Notes: a model not told the origin generated them from the sequence alone. 64,000 nucleotides of DNA from Hypericum androsaemum (GCA_963995505.1 OZ023182.1:5634707-5698706); one strand, 5' to 3'; positions 33,972-48,665 are shown, numbered from the stretch's first letter. Program-made: numbers and translations.

Positions 33972-35696
33972 CGAGCGCTTAGTCATCATGATCAAAGGAC
34001 CATATTAAACCCCCGTACGGTACGTGAGCCCCTATCTCACTCTGTACTCAATCCACTCTACAAAACTACTATCTATCACTTGAAACTATTTCACCAAACG
34101 GGGTCAATATTTAAACTATGGATAAATTAACATCTCAACCTTCCCTTACAAAGAAAAAACATCCAAAACATTTCAACCTTTCCTTGAGAAGGAAAAAAGT
34201 CTCAACCTTCCCTTATTTGGTATGAATCTCAACCTTTCCTAAGAAAGAATTTCCTTATAAAGGAAAAACATATCAACCTTTCCTTGAAAAGAAAAAAGGC
34301 ATTTCAACCTCTTAAGAAGGCAATTAGTTTGTTCCGGAAGAGGAAGGTAATCTATTATTTGTGCTTTCCAATTTATACCAACTCACGCCCTTTGAATGAA
34401 TGGTAACGGGTAACAAAGGGACTGGATGTGTAGAGTATCTATAAGTTGGAGTACAGCACGAAAATTACATAAAAAGATGAACATTAAAAGAGCTCGAAAA
34501 TCAATCAGATCGAGGTTCTACCCGGTTCTTTTTACCGTAACAACCAACTATGACAAGCCATGAAAAACGAAAGAAACAAGGTCTCACTAACACGGAAAAG
34601 AACGAAAAGCAAGAACGTTCACGGGATCAAACTACCGGATCTTATGATTTTCCTAGTCACGTTGAGTTGTTGTCCCCACGTACAGCTCGGACACAGAATT
34701 AAGCATCATCTCATAATTTTGCCAACTACATCTAACATCTATCCTCAATTAGTACTCACTTGGAAAGAACGAGATCTTCAACCAGGATACTAACCTAATC
34801 ATACCTCTGAACCCCCAGAAACTTAAAACAAGAAGTTGCAGAAGTAAACCAATTCACTTACTTGATTGATCTTTGTTGACACGACCGTCCAAGCATAAAA
34901 AGAGAATAACTAGTCGCTTGCTAAAGATGGTTGTCTTCAACTGCAACCACCAGGTTTCATGGAGGGCATCTTCACACAGCAAACTGTGTAGTGTTCTTAA
35001 TAACTTCAGAAAAACTGATCGAAGCTAAAGAACGAGACCTACGAACGCTAGAAAAAAGGTTTTTCCAGCAGGGTAGAAGTTATTTCAAAATCTTGGTTTC
35101 CAGATTCCGTGTGCCGTGCAGGCCAGGTGATGAAACATACTTGTATGTTTGGCTTCTGAAGAAACAATCAAAAGGCCAAAGAGAAACGTATCAAGATGAT
35201 CTTACCGGTAATGAATGCGGAAATCCTGAAGATTCAGCACTCCTGCCTGCTAAATGCATTTCATTTCCAGCAGTGACAATGCTGCAGACATAGAACGGAT
35301 GAGAAAACAAATATTGCAATCTCTGCACAAGTAGATAAAAAGTCAGATTGGGCAAATAGAAGGCAATTTTATTGGAATGTAAAATTTTGTACAGGAGGCC
35401 TTGTTCTCTGCTCTGTAAAAGCTACAGCCAGGATACACTTTCCGCTAAGATGTGACTACGACGCCCTACTAACTTATGCGTTGAACTAAGATCTTTACAG
35501 CCAAAATTAATAGCTTGTACAGGACAAAACCTGAAGCACCTAAGTTGACTGGAAAATCTTGTGAATTCTACAAAAGAATCTATAATAATCTAATGTGGAC
35601 CTGAAACCAAATGACCATCCATGTAATTGGTCATCGCTTCAGATCATCCCTTTTCGTCAATAGTATGTATAATGAACAAACTATACAGAAGAGACT
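33972..35696. other. Downstream region of the large minus-strand gene
   Basis: It starts with a T/C-rich stretch of repeated CTCAACCTTTCCTT-type phrases (about 34130-34310). The part next to 35696 is the 3' UTR of the large gene. A minus-strand open segment between an acceptor-like TGTGCAG near 35325 and a donor-like GTAAG near 35200 (reading LFSHPFYVCSIVTAGNEMHL) could be an exon of a long 3' UTR or of a separate transcript. The evidence is weak. Confidence 0.4.
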
Positions 35697-38600
35697 TCAG
35701 ACTATCATATTTAGGTCTGAAAGGTCATCCATTGGAATTTCAAGGCCGCCCATGAAGTCATCATGGTCTTGTAGTCCATCGTCATCAATGTTCAACCATG
35801 CACCCAAATCATTCCCCTGGCCATCTCCATCAATTTCCAGCAGGTCTGAAAGATCATCCAGTCCATCCAAACCCAAACCCTGCTTCTCCTTGCGATTGCT
35901 ACTACCAGTATTAGTGCCACTTGAGGTTGGCACAGAAGGCAATACTGGTTTAGGATGCTCTGTTATCTTGCCCACAGGACCATTGACCGAAACAGACAAT
36001 TGAGCAGTCTTCTGTTTGGGCTTAGTTTTAGTTTTCCTCTCACCCTTTGCAGTGGAGAGGGCAGGGCGGCCAATTTTGTTGGTTCCACCTCTAGATGCAA
36101 CATCCCTGTTGTGCACTTTCCCCTCCCTCTCTCTCTCGCTCCTCTTTCCCTTTGTACTGCTTGATAAATGACCTCCAGTTCCACCAGCTGGAGAATTACT
36201 GGCCATGCCACTACCAACATCATCCAAAAGCAATTCCCTTTTCTTCATCTTGTGTGACCACAAATCATCTCTACTGGTATCATGTTCAGGTAAGTGATTA
36301 GCAACATGTGGCAGCACATCAGGAGAGTCCGTAACATAATTCTCCCTCCTTTGACTAAACCTTGAAGTACGAGGACTAGGCTGCGAACCCATGATAGCTG
36401 CAAAGGTAGCAAAAATTTTCCATGTGACAAAAATATCAAATAGGAAATAATAGTACAATGAGGAAGGACAACCATATTCCGAGGACATATCATTTCATCC
36501 ATTAAATCCTGAACAACTCCAGAAAGTTGTTATGGACAAGTACTCATACCTCTCCCGTCCAAAGAGCGAGTAAAGTTATTGGCACACAGCTTGGAAGATT
36601 CACCATCGGTTGAAGTATCCAATAAAGTACTGGACCGACGGGAACATCTTGTCAGGAACATCTCCCTAAATAAAGGTTCACTGAAACAACTCTTGCCAGT
36701 AGCTTCAAACCTATGGCATTGCTTTAATGTCCGTTTAACAAATGCTAATGCAGCTTGCTTAGCCTGTTTACTACTGGAGCTTTTCCCCCCAGAGGTATGA
36801 GAATCCCGACAAGCCTGGAAAAAAAAAGGTCTTAATTCGAATAAAGCAAACTGCCAGAACAAACAGTTGTAGAAAGCTTCCACGAAATAATTAATCCCAC
36901 TACAAACTGACAGTACCTTCATTAGCCTTGGAAAGCAGTCAGACATAAGACTCAAGGCAGAACATCATAGTTTAAACTAAATTGACCCCTTCAAGAACGT
37001 TTAGCTACACATCAAGGAGGGCTTTGAAGTGATGACTTCTACACAAGCTTAGAGTTTAGGAGCTAATTCTTCCCCACACACAACAAACTTGGCGTTGAGG
37101 AACTAGCTTATTCAAGTGTAACATGACCAAAATTGGTAAGTCGTAGTTACTGTTTTCTGACTTGAAAACAATTAGCTAAGCTGGTGTCAGAAGCTACAGA
37201 ACGCATGTCAATGGGCTAAGCAACAAATGAGCTTTAGGTTTCTGAATCAATTTCATAATGTACAGCAGGTTTGGGAAACCTCTAGTAGCTAACATGCAAT
37301 TCTGAAACAGAGAAGATCGGGAGATGCCACAAAGAACTTACCATATACTTTTCATAAGCCATTGTAACGAGTTTATCATGAGCACGTGTCTCAAATTCCC
37401 TACAAAAGCCATTTTGTAATTAAAAGCAGTTTGATTAGAGCTCAGTGTAAAAACATGCAAAAATTTCTTCAGAAGAGAATATATTATTTCTTTACTTTTC
37501 TTGAAGTTCTTTAGCTTTCGAGGCAGATTGCAACAGCTTTTCCACCAATCCTTTTTTCTTCATGGCCTTGATAAAAACATCACCAAGCAATAAATTGAAC
37601 CATTAAGATGAACGAATGTATTGCCAAGAGAAAGTTACAAAATTTGAACAATATAAAGCATCATGTTTTCAGAGTTCTTGGTGGAGATCAGCTCCAATAA
37701 GAAAGGTAAATTAAACATCCACGACATAATATGTTTACAAACTTAAGGACAGAATGAACTGGGCGATAAAAGTGAAAGCATCAGATACTTTCAACATGCG
37801 GACCATAACGAAGTAAATGAAATACCTGTTCCCGTAACTTATCCTCTAAATTGCTGATTTCTTGAGAAATTCCCCCGTCCTCTGCATTCTGGTAGGGCTA
37901 TATTAACGCAGAAATGCAATCAGTGCCACACCAAACAGTAGTTGACCAAATATATGCAAGGATATGTCTCTTATAAAAGAGAGAAAAGCAAACGCCCAGA
38001 TGAAAGAACACCATGCAATAAGATGGAAGATCATACTTGGTACGAGCATTTATTACCATTGGTTCAATTAGAATGCCTAAACTTTGGACTTCCATTTGAA
38101 GCATTTCATCAATCTGCGGGTCACTATAGTTAAACTCTGAGTACGGTGTGCCTGGCGTCGAAGCCTGGTCTGAGAGGAAACCATTCGCTGACAGACAAGA
38201 AGTTGAATCGGCGCCGGAAGGAATTTCGAACACACCAGCTCCAACTGCATCATGTGCAGATTTCCCAGTTGGTTTATGGCCATTGAGGGTGTATCCAGAA
38301 TACTGGAAGTTGTGTATGTTATTTAAGGCATTTGATCTCAGCTCTTCATCTAGCTGAGTCCCGGTACCATATTCATCATCTTTCAAGTGTTCACTTCCCT
38401 GGAGACAATCCTCTTCCGGTATTATAGCAGTAAGGAGTCTCTGGAAAAGGGAAATGTCCGTTGCTCCAGGCACCAACTTCTGTGGATTTTCAAAACTGCT
38501 CACTTCTCTGAGAGATTCCCCCTCTCGTGCATCATCAAAAGATCCATTTCCATTGTGGAAAATTATGCTGTCATTTACATCAGATGAAACTGGAGATGGC

Positions 38601-41600
38601 AACTCAACATTTCCCTGAAAAAGAAAGCAGGACAAAATAGTTTTTTTTTTTTTTTTAAGAATCGGGACAAAAATAGATCATGTTGCCCAAAACAGTATGA
38701 AATGTAGCGAAAGCGTCTTCTTTTCACTAAATAAGCAAATATTTAACTGAAAGGCACCAAGTGGGTGCACCCATGTACATCAAGTGGACCTATTACAACC
38801 CTCCACAAAATCAGAAAAATTTAACCCACTACTAAAGTATTTCGCTCTATACAGCATACGGTTTTTATTTACCTTATTAAAACTTCAATCAAAAGCCAAA
38901 CAAAGTTTAACCTGGCCCAAATGCTAAATTATCAATATGGTGATCCACAAGGAAGCTATGAACAAAAAAGTAGAACCGGAGTTTCACTTGGTCTCTAAAC
39001 AGAGTGACTGAGATACACAAGTTAATCACAAGAAACACAGTAAACAGAGTGAATGAGATCACTTGAGAGTGATTACAAATAAAATCCTAGATCCAATACA
39101 CAAACATCGAATAGTAAAACCACAGGGCAGAAATCACTTGCATCACAAATGGTAAACATATAAAAGGCATTAAGAGTTAATCTGCTCCAAAAATAAATTT
39201 TCTTCAAATAAGTACGTTGTCTTATCATAAAGGGCCAGACAGCCCTGCTTTAGCCAGCAGGTTTGACTTGCTTAATCGTATTAATAGAAGGAATCAGAAA
39301 AGCCTAATGGTAAGTGTCAAATAATAGACATTGGACACCACACTCAGCACCTTGATTAAGTACAGGTCAAGCAATCAGACCGCAATATACCTTCAAAAGT
39401 TGACAAATGAAAGATAATCAGGCGAGTAATCTTATTTTGGTAGAGAAATCTACCTGTTGTTTGAGGCAAGCAATGTCTTCATCAGTTATGAAGCTAAAGA
39501 ATGGATCCATCTTCCTCCAAAATGCATTGGGAACAGCAGGGCCTGGCGTGACCAGAAAGATGAAATCACTGTAATAAGATTCCTCTACAAAAAATGTAGC
39601 AACCAAATTCTTAGGAAAGAACCGTACCAGAAATTGCAGCACTTGCAGCAGCCAGTAGATCTTCATTCCCATCATCCGAACCAACTATAAAAACCAAAGT
39701 GACATTATTGGAAGAGATGAAAGAAATGAACACTGTTTTTAAGAAAGTAAAGTTCGAACAAATTTTGAAGTACCAAGAAAATCAGGCGTTGCATTGACCA
39801 TGGCATGCTTTTTCCGAGGATATGCCTTGCGATCAGAAAGTTTTCTCGTAGGTGGACGACCTGGCTTGCTGAGCAAGAGTTAATGAATTAGATCCAGAAC
39901 TCTATGACCTCAGTAAGAGAATGACAAAGATATTTACAAATGAATTAAAGATTGCAGATATGGATCTTGACCTTTCAGATTTATCAAAACCATGTCTGGC
40001 ATGTTTAAGCTGCTTAGCTGTCCCTACATTGCCAAGCTTATCAACTCCAACAGGCGCAGGAGCTCTTGTTGAAGCAAAACCTCGTCCACTCCTCCCTTTC
40101 TTTACCCCATCTCCCAGTTCTTCTCCGGTACTTAGCTTACTCTTTCTTGATGGCATGGCCAATGTCGATAACTTCTGAACATTCTGTACAACTTTTTCAT
40201 CCATCTCTTCAGACTGTTTACCTTTTTCTTTAGATCTAATCTCTGGTGTTCCTGATTCCTCACTCTCTGATAATGCAGTGGCAGAAGGTTCACCTTTCAG
40301 TTTAACTTGTTGAGGGGAACTTGTATTCAAGCGCTTTGGTAAACCTGGTTCATTGCCAGAAACATCTGATACGGCATCCAAAGTAGCAGTTTCATCATTG
40401 TTGGAAATAATGGGAGTCAAATTTGTCCTTCTTGCAGTTCGGGAAATTTTTTGGGGCCGTTGCCCAGCCCAGTGCGCAACGGGGGGTGATGAAGCCCTAG
40501 CTGATGCAGTTCGCTTGCGATTGTTAGCTACTAAAGCATCAGGCTTGTTTGCACACTGTGACAGTTCCCAGTCATTAGGAGCAGCTGCCCTATGAAGAGT
40601 AGGAGACAACTTAGGACCAATGCCTGTATTAGATCGGGGAGCCCTTACAGAAACATTCATTTTTGTGCTTGAAGTAGGACTAGCTGAATTGAATTCATCA
40701 CGGACACTTCCCCTGCAATACAGAACCAAAAGGATATAACACCTGATAAGACACCGAGGAGTCAAAGAACAGACCCAAACCAGTACTAGAAAGGAGTACG
40801 TCCACATATATTTTAGGGTCATGGGTCTGGATCAGATCCGAACCAAATTTTTGGTTCGGATCGGATCCAGATCCGAAGAATGAATGATCTGGTTCGGGTC
40901 CTTTTTTTTTCTTTTTTCGGGTCTTGGTTCTAGCGGTTCGGATCAATTCGGATCGGGTCGAACCGAACGCTCACCCCTTGAAAGGACAGGCATAGTCACC
41001 AAGATGGATACAAAGTCGAATTGTGGCAAGGAATATGGCTTGCAGAGGTCAACAAATGAAATGCACCATGAGCAAGCCATCGATGGAAAATGAGAACATG
41101 TCGAAGGAATGCTATAAACAATGATGAAGGATATAGATCATACTTGTTAACTGCTTTGAGATTGACTTTGTCCTTGTCTGAACCAGTAGAGCGCTCTTTC
41201 TTATCACTCGGAAGTGAGCCGTTGTCCAGGTCTGACTTTGAGACTGTTGGCCTTACGCTCAAGCCAGTTGGTTGTGCACCACTGTCTGGCTTTCCAGCCC
41301 CAACAGTACCATTAGCAACTCCCAGCCTACCAGAAAACACCAATTAATATTCAGATTTCAGAAACCATCAATCAATATCCATTAGAAAGAGGATACAGAC
41401 AAATAGAAAATTTAGAGAGGTCCACGGTGACTGGATTCTGAATCAAGGTCAATCAAGATAATAAAGAATACACAGCAAGAGACATCAAGCCCAATTATAA
41501 CCTTTGTCTCATTTCACACTTACAGTTGATCATTATTTGATATGAAACTGTTGTCCCCTTGACAACATGACAAAGTAGACTCTGCCGGGATCTTTTCCAT

Positions 41601-44292
41601 TCTTCCGAAGGCGATGTGGCGGCTAGTAATTTATTGGTGCCAGACACATAACCATTTAAATAAACCCTAGGAGATCTTTCTAGACTACCAATTTTGGGTC
41701 CTTAAATCTATACCCAAATGAGGAACACAGAGCACGATTTGATAGAGTGAAATTATGGACAGCTAATGAATTATTTTTAGCCTGATCCAGGCGTGAAGGA
41801 TAAGACTGTTGAACGTCACTAATACATAAATAATTTTTAAGTATGTAAAAAATATTGTGCCCAAAAACCTATCTATGTGCCCCATGGAGTGGTGTGTGGT
41901 AACCATATCTGTAAAATTCTAGTGCTATGGATTGTTTATTGTATCTGTTGACTGAGAAAACACTATATGAAGAACAACAAATCAAAGAAAGGCGTTACAA
42001 AATGGCGATGTACATGTTTAACCAATGGCAGTTGGTTCAAGTGGTAAGTGACTCGGATTCACTTAAGGAGGTCTTTCTCACGAATGTAAAAGACACCATT
42101 GGGAGAGACACCTTCTAAATAGGGCCCGACAATGCTCGACTCTGAATATAGAGATTTCACCCCAAAAAAATAGAAAAAGATAGAACATTCACGAGATGGA
42201 TTGCCACGTGTAATCATGATCAAACCTAATAGATTGTCTCCGAGGCATATATGGAAGGAAGATGGTGGCCAATAGGAAGGTGTGCATTCACTTGACCGAC
42301 TCAGTGGGGCTACAGATCATTTTTACTTAGTTTTTTGCTTTCCTTTCTTCCTATATTTATAAGCGTCTATTTATAGTAATCGACAAGAAGAAAATAAAGT
42401 AACAAACCCTGCATAATTAAGGTACAAAAGTAAACTTTTGCCATGTCTAGACACAGAAGGAGGATGATACAAAGCAGCTTCTATCGTGACTGTGCTTTAG
42501 AGCAGAATGGCTGTGGAAGTCTCATAAATAATAATCGCCTTTTTCATTACAAGAACAAGATGATTTTCACCCAGATAAATTTATTGTTAAGTAATATATG
42601 CCTGTGCATCAGTTTTGAAGAAAGAGCCAGGTCCCATTAGGTTTTGACGTGAATTAGTAAATTTACTCATCACCACAGAACACCGAGTAAAAGCTGCAGA
42701 AAACTCACACCGATATACAATATGTCCAAGACAGTTTACTAGCAAGAAAGTACTAGCAGGTTCAAAATTGACAGTACTTGGGGAAAGTTACCTGAATACA
42801 TGAGAGTCACTGTTTAGCCTTGATCGGGAATCAGTAACTGGTCTGGATTGAAACCCAGCTTTAGGTTCACGATACCCATCGGTGGGCTTCGATGTACTAG
42901 TGATATCTGGCTTAATTCCAGAGCGCTTCTTCTTCATTTTTGTCTTCTCCCAACCATCAACACCAATTGACATTGTTCTATCTTCAGCAGGGACTGGACC
43001 ACTAATTGAAGGTCTTGACGTCTCCCTATCTCTATCCACTACTCCAGATGGCTTCACCTGAGCACTATTCTGTATGTGCATCAAACCATTCAGGGCCAGC
43101 ACAAGTTCTAATTGAAACTTAAACACAGTTGTGAGACTCCAAAACCAGATGATACTAAGTAGTGTGATACGACAAATTACTATTCCACAGCAGCTATGTG
43201 CCATGGGCCAAGATCAGATGATGGTGAAATAAAGCATCTACAACTAAACTTATCTTCAGGGTGTCGGTGACAACCTTAGCAATAGCAATAGGTCATAGGG
43301 CATCAACGATAAACACCAAATTTGCAGTTACATGAAGGAACCAGTGCACACAGTATAGGTCAACATGCAGTAGCATACGCAATAGCAAGCTGCGGATGGA
43401 CATACTCTTGATCACTTAAAAATGTGGAGGGCCATGTGGTAACTTCACTATGGTAATGTTTAATTAGATATAGAAGGTATCCGGAGTACGAACCCTCATG
43501 TCAGCCAAAGAAGTTCGTGTCCGCTTGTTTGGTACAGCACGCCTAGTTCGTTCTCCTGATTTCTGTTGTTCAAACTCAGCACTGCTTGAGATGGCTTGAT
43601 TCTGGATGCCCATCTTGCCAAGGCCTGGACCCATGACAGACCGATCATTTGACAGAGGATTACCATGCCGCTCACCAGAAAATCCTTCTAACCTTGATCT
43701 CTTCTTTGATGGTACAGTAGGAAAAAATTTGTTGAAAACAGATAGGGCTTCATTGAAAATCTTAAGCCGTTCCCTGATATTAAATACAACCAAATACAGT
43801 TAGCTCGATCGATATTTCAAAATGAAAAGTTCAATGAATTACCTAAATAGTAATGCAAGACCCAAAGGGATCAAGGAATGACCTGGCCTTGATAGAGCTT
43901 TCACGTAAACCAGCCTTGACTCTCTTGATTTCCTCTGGTATGCCAGATGTTGACATCTTTCCTTTTGGAAAACCTGAATCATCCACTGAAACACCAAGCG
44001 CTATGTCCATGTGACATTTCAAGTCTCCTTGTCGAATAGACTTATGGTCTGCAGCCACCACGTTCGGATCAAACCGCAAGCATTGGAAAAAATTCATGAT
44101 GTCTCCCTGAGATACAGCAGGCGTGCTTCTTGCCATGTTTGGAAGAGAAGATAGAATTGGACTTTCCATGCTCTCACGAAAGCTTCCAGATCTGTCCAAC
44201 TGAGAGGCTAAGTGGGATCCTCGCTTCCCACTGGGGTAGAGAGGTCTATCTGGACTGCTAGAAGACATATCGAACTTGCTACATGACGCCAT
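35697..44292 (-). CDS. Large basic Ser-rich nuclear-type protein (AT4G29790/AT2G19390 family)
   Basis: Fourteen coding exons: 44292-43883, 43773-43494, 43069-42792, 41326-41144, 40712-39972, 39868-39774, 39684-39628, 39542-39454, 38614-38057, 37897-37826, 37566-37496, 37399-37342, 36814-36550, 36397-35697. They total 3858 nt (about 1285 residues) with every phase consistent. It begins MASCSKFDMSSSSPDRPLYP and contains SGSFRESMESPILSSLPNMA, many Ser/Lys/Arg-rich segments, FWRKMDPFFSFITDEDIACL and an acidic C-terminus (LNIDDDGLQDHDDFMGGLEI). The family is plant-specific and is sometimes labelled serine/arginine repetitive matrix-like by composition; no enzyme domain is visible. Abundant KKKR/KKR clusters suggest a nuclear location. 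A non-coding 5' exon probably lies near 45.6-45.7 kb. The identity is well supported; the function is unknown. Confidence 0.88.
40800..40980. repeat. GGATC/GGTTCGG-rich repeat segment in an intron
   Basis: Inside the intron 40713-41143, with repeated inverted phrases such as GGTTCGGATCGGATCCAGAT and a T-run. Such sequences recur in plant genomes as fragments of non-autonomous elements. Neither class nor ends could be set. Confidence 0.4.
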
Positions 44293-45760
44293 TTCAACAG
44301 TTTTAAGGTATCTTGGATGTTACAGACCAAATAAATGCAATAATGCATCACAAATCGTGGTGCAGCAGCACATGAAGCTTGGTGTGAGACTTTCCAGAAT
44401 ACAACAACCTGATACAAAAGAAACATATTAAGACACTGGATTCATGTATATGTGTCGTCTTTTCTCCTGATAAATGAAAAAAATAAACCATAGAAAGCAC
44501 AAGTATTGATATCACGATTCTATCATGTTAATATCGGAAAAAAAGGTAGCTATATGTGTTTGCTGCTTTCAAGCACATTCCAACCGAAGGAGATAAATAA
44601 GCTACAGAAGTACTCACAAGATACCTGACTCTCTAAGTTAAATGCTCTGGGAATCAGAAGAACTGTTGGGAAACACAGATGACTGTATCATTGGGCTTCG
44701 CAATACTTGCACGCATAAATTCTCTTTTCTTACCAAAAGAAAAAGAAAAATCCACTTGGCATTTAACGTGGATCAAACTGAAAACAGAACCCCAACTGTA
44801 TCAGGGAATTGCAAGCCTGATCCAAAAAACAAATGCGACCTTTAATCTGGAGATGCAGTGACTTGCAGTCGACTTCCAAAGAAAAGCACATTGCAAACCA
44901 AATGACAATAATATTCATGGGAAACACATTAGAAACTGTAGTGGGTACTTAATAAAGAGCGTTGAAGTTTGGTTGGAAGTCGGGTAAGAAAGCTACACCC
45001 GCTAATCTGTCGAACACACAGTAACCAGCTTTTGCTTGCGATCTTCTTGAGGTTCATTTCACCACTCCAAATAACCAGGGACTACAATGCCAACCAGTTG
45101 CATCAAGATTTTCCAAGATCATAAAGGGGGAAGAAAGGCAAACCCTTCCTTCCTCTCTTGTCCTTTCAACTATAACTTCCATTACGTACCTCAATTCTAC
45201 GTAAACCCGCCAACTAGCAGATGCTACTTATTAATCCCAATTTAACTTCTCCATCACAATAAAAATAAAAATAAAAGCTCAGCAACCCAAAGTTCTTACC
45301 AGCTTCAAAATCCCAAATTCAATTAAATTACCCAAAAATAAGCACACGCTTGCAATAACCAAAAAAAAAATTTCAAATAACAAAAACAAGCATCAATTAT
45401 ACCAAATCAAAGCACAAATAAATGGAAATCATTACACAGGATTTAAAAAAAAACAGTCGGATCACGTAACTAAACCAGCTAGTAAATCCGAAAACCGGCA
45501 TTAAATCTGCTAAACTAGCTCCTATTAATTTCGTGCAAGCACTAGAAACCCTAACGAACGAAATCACAGAACCAACGAGGGGTTTAAGACATCGAGGACG
45601 AGAAATTAACCTCGCGACGAGGGCGCGAAGAATCAATCCCTAGGGTTTCGGTTCTAGAAGGTTCGGGTGTACGAATCGGATCTTCCTCGACGAAGAAATT
45701 TGGAGCTCCGAATCGGAAGGTTTCGTAGTTTTAGGCCATGGATGACGAAGGCTCTATTTT
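44293..45760 (-). other. 5' leader and promoter region of the large gene
   Basis: Between the start codon and about 45.7 kb lie acceptor-like (TATCAG near 44408) and donor-like (GCGAGGTTAA near 45608) sites on the minus strand, consistent with one or more non-coding 5' exons and a long leader intron. The plus-strand frame beginning at 45738 shows no domain and is not called as a gene. Confidence 0.5.
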
Positions 45761-47812
45761 TTTGCCTCATTGCCTCGTCTCTCTCCTCCGAGATTTTGAT
45801 CGGCTTGGAAATTGGGTTTGGCTGTTTACCATAATGCCCATGCTCTGGTGCGTACAATTTCGGCGGGTAACTGTGAGTCTTGGGGCTTTTTACGTAATTT
45901 CGCGTCTGCAAGCCGGCTCGTTTTAGCGGACCAGCGCCGATTTGTGGCTGGGTTGTGTAATTAATAACAAAAACGTGGAAAAGATAACCAAAAACGGGAA
46001 GTCGGTTCGGGAGTTCGAAGCTGTCTTTCGGGAGAGTGATGTCAACTTGTACTTGGACCGAAAAATTCTTCTAAATTTAATTAATAGATCTCCACTTATG
46101 ATCCTTGGAATGTGATAGTTTAAATATTTATTAGAAAAATTTTGTTATATTTAAAAGTGTTATATGATTTGAATATGAATTAGTTAATGATTGTATAAAA
46201 ATTAGCTGGAACATCGTTGCCTAAAGTTCGTTCCATTATTTTTTGTAAGAATTTGATAGTTTTTCTTTGGACAAAATATAAGAAGTTCAATTTTTTTCAA
46301 ATCATTCGTTATTTAGATATCTGTTGCATCGACAAATGTAGATTTAGCTATAACATGATTCGAATTTGTATTACAGTTAACCAACAATAGTTCTCAGTCT
46401 ATTAATTTAACTGCTTGGTCAATTGATCTTGCTATCTGGTTCAAGAGATGATACTTATATGTATGTAATATCTAACAAATCCATGTCGGTGATGGTAATT
46501 GTGAACTGAAGTTAGAATTACCTCAAATGTAGGATTTCTTGGTAAGCAAGTGTTAAATCATCCATTTTATTGGTTCTAGCTCTATATATTTTTAGTTTGT
46601 GCTTTATCTATTATCCTAAGTTTGTATTATATTTTTCGCCATATACATTAAGCGCTGTTGATTATACATTTGGCCTATAGTTTCTTATCATGCAATTATG
46701 ATGGACAAAATAGCAATTATAATGGAGACTATATTTGCACATTGCTAGGAGCCGTTGATGGTCCATTCCCAAGGTGACATTATGAGGTCCACTACAGCTA
46801 TTTGTTCCAAATTAAACACTTGACAATTTGAGGTGTCATCTATTTGTTTGTTTTTCCTATTCGAAAAAATATTTGTTGGCTGCTTGCAACTTGAAATTAC
46901 ATCTGCAAAGCTCACCCCCAAGAGGAGGATTAAACAAAAAAACAGAACGGAAAGGAGAGAAAAGGCCTAAATGCCACCAGATTGGAGCATGCATCTAGTC
47001 TCCAACCTAGGCAATCGCAATTCCGAAATTCGGACTTTGGTCGCCTTGTGATTTTACATTCTTAACTATGACTGTTTATTCAATTTTCTGTACACTTGGA
47101 AAGTCGTGCAGATAAATGTGCTCTGTAACGAGAAAACTTCAATCAACTCGAAAGACGGTAGTTAAACCTGTCCCGAAAAATAAGCATGTAGACTCGGAGC
47201 CTTCGTTTTCTTTACAAGCACTGCATCACAAACCCATCAGCGAAATCATCTGGAGTGGGAAGCAATAGTTCTTTGGGTATAAGTGGGAAGCAATGGTTAG
47301 TCAATGACCGGAGTATTTGAAGAATAGTCCACACCAGAATCACCTGCTGCATGGGATTAGTCATCAGTTATTAAGTCTAAAGGATTCGGGATCATGAAGT
47401 ATGGCAAGAATTTTGAGATGTCAGTCCATCCGACGTGCTCCTCCTGATATCTGCAACAGTTGAATGGATGCGAGGATTGTGAGTTTGTTCAACAAAAATA
47501 GCAGCGCGCAGGAAGATTGCCACAACAGGCCCTCCTCTGGTTTACTGGCAAGCTTTTACGAGGCCTTGGGATGAAGTATTCAGCAGAGACACAAAAATAA
47601 AGAGATAAGAGGGACACAGTCACAGAGTATCACATCGAATGATTGATGCCCTTTAGTTTAACTGCATCAAAGTTCTTGTATGTGTAACCAACAAAGCTAA
47701 GATCTTGAGGATTCTTGCCAAGATCTTCATGATGGAATGTGTTGCTCTTTGAAGCCCTTCCATCTTCCCATCGCCAAGTTAGAGGGTTCTATGTGGATTT
47801 TATTGGGAAGTT
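45761..47812. other. Gene-free AT-rich intergenic region
   Basis: I found no supported coding region, RNA gene or clear repeat. The sequence is AT-rich to about 46.9 kb and of mixed composition afterwards. Confidence 0.5.
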
Positions 47813-48665
47813 TCAAGGCATTTTTGGATGGATGAAGAGATAGTGCGCGGGCCCCAAGAGATCAGCGGGCGGCGAGCTTCGGTGTCCAGGTCCGAGATCT
47901 ACACGACGAGGAGGGGGATGCTGCAGGCCGGCGAGCGGTCGGCCACGGAATAGCCGGGCTTCCAGGAGACGGGGGTTCAGCGTCCCCGTCCAGGTAGTCG
48001 TTGACCGCCTCAAATGCAGCCTTGATTTGGTCTCCTCGTCCCTTACTCCTCCAGCGACGGTGGCATCCAGGTCCATGATTTGGTCTCCTCTCTCTCGAGT
48101 TTCTTCTTCTCTAAGCTTGAGCTTGCTTCCACCGCTTCAATGGCAGTTATCTCCACTCAATAAAGCTTCCGTTTTACTTCCGAGGTAGACGAAATCTTGA
48201 AATATGGGTATGGTGGTTCCAGACGGAGGTAGCTGAAGGGGATAGCAGGTAGAGAGGAGCTTTTTTGAGAAATGATTAATTAATGAAGTACTTATATTTC
48301 ATTAATGGTACGAGCTATTTTGGTGGAGAGGAGAGAGAGAATAGAGGTGGGAGAAGATGTTTTTTTGGTGAAGAGAGGAGGAAGAAGGAGAGGCTTTTTA
48401 AAATATATTTCATATTTTGGGACTATTTTGATAATTTGCTATGCCATGTCATCAACAACTTAAACAACGAAGCCGACACGTAGGATGTTAAACGACATCG
48501 TTTAGGATGACGTGGAGCATGCGTGGACTGCCAAATGGCCGGGAAGCTACTCAGGTTGCCCGGGACTGAAGTGTGAACCCAAAAAAATACCACAGGGTCT
48601 AAATTTGAAATTTTAAACCACATGCCCTAAATGCAAAATTTGCTAAACTACAGGGTACTTATTTG
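47813..48665. mobile_element. Possible Mutator-like remnant with a GC-rich fragment
   Basis: The right end (48590-48668) reads CCACAGGGTCTAAATTTG ... AAACTACAGGGTACTTATTT ... TACTTTTCCC, the same style as the Mutator-like element at 54.2 kb (CAGGGTAC ... ACTTTTCCC). The left counterpart was not found. Inside, 47813-48076 is unusually GC-rich and open on the minus strand but matches nothing I know. It could be a gene fragment captured by the element. Confidence 0.35.

Noticed and set aside
34931..35293. 120-residue plus-strand frame downstream of the large gene
   Set aside because: No domain, no splice context, and it lies opposite the 3' region of the minus-strand gene.
45738..45926. 62-residue plus-strand frame opposite the large gene's leader
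   Set aside because: It lies in the promoter/5' UTR region of the minus-strand gene and matches no family.
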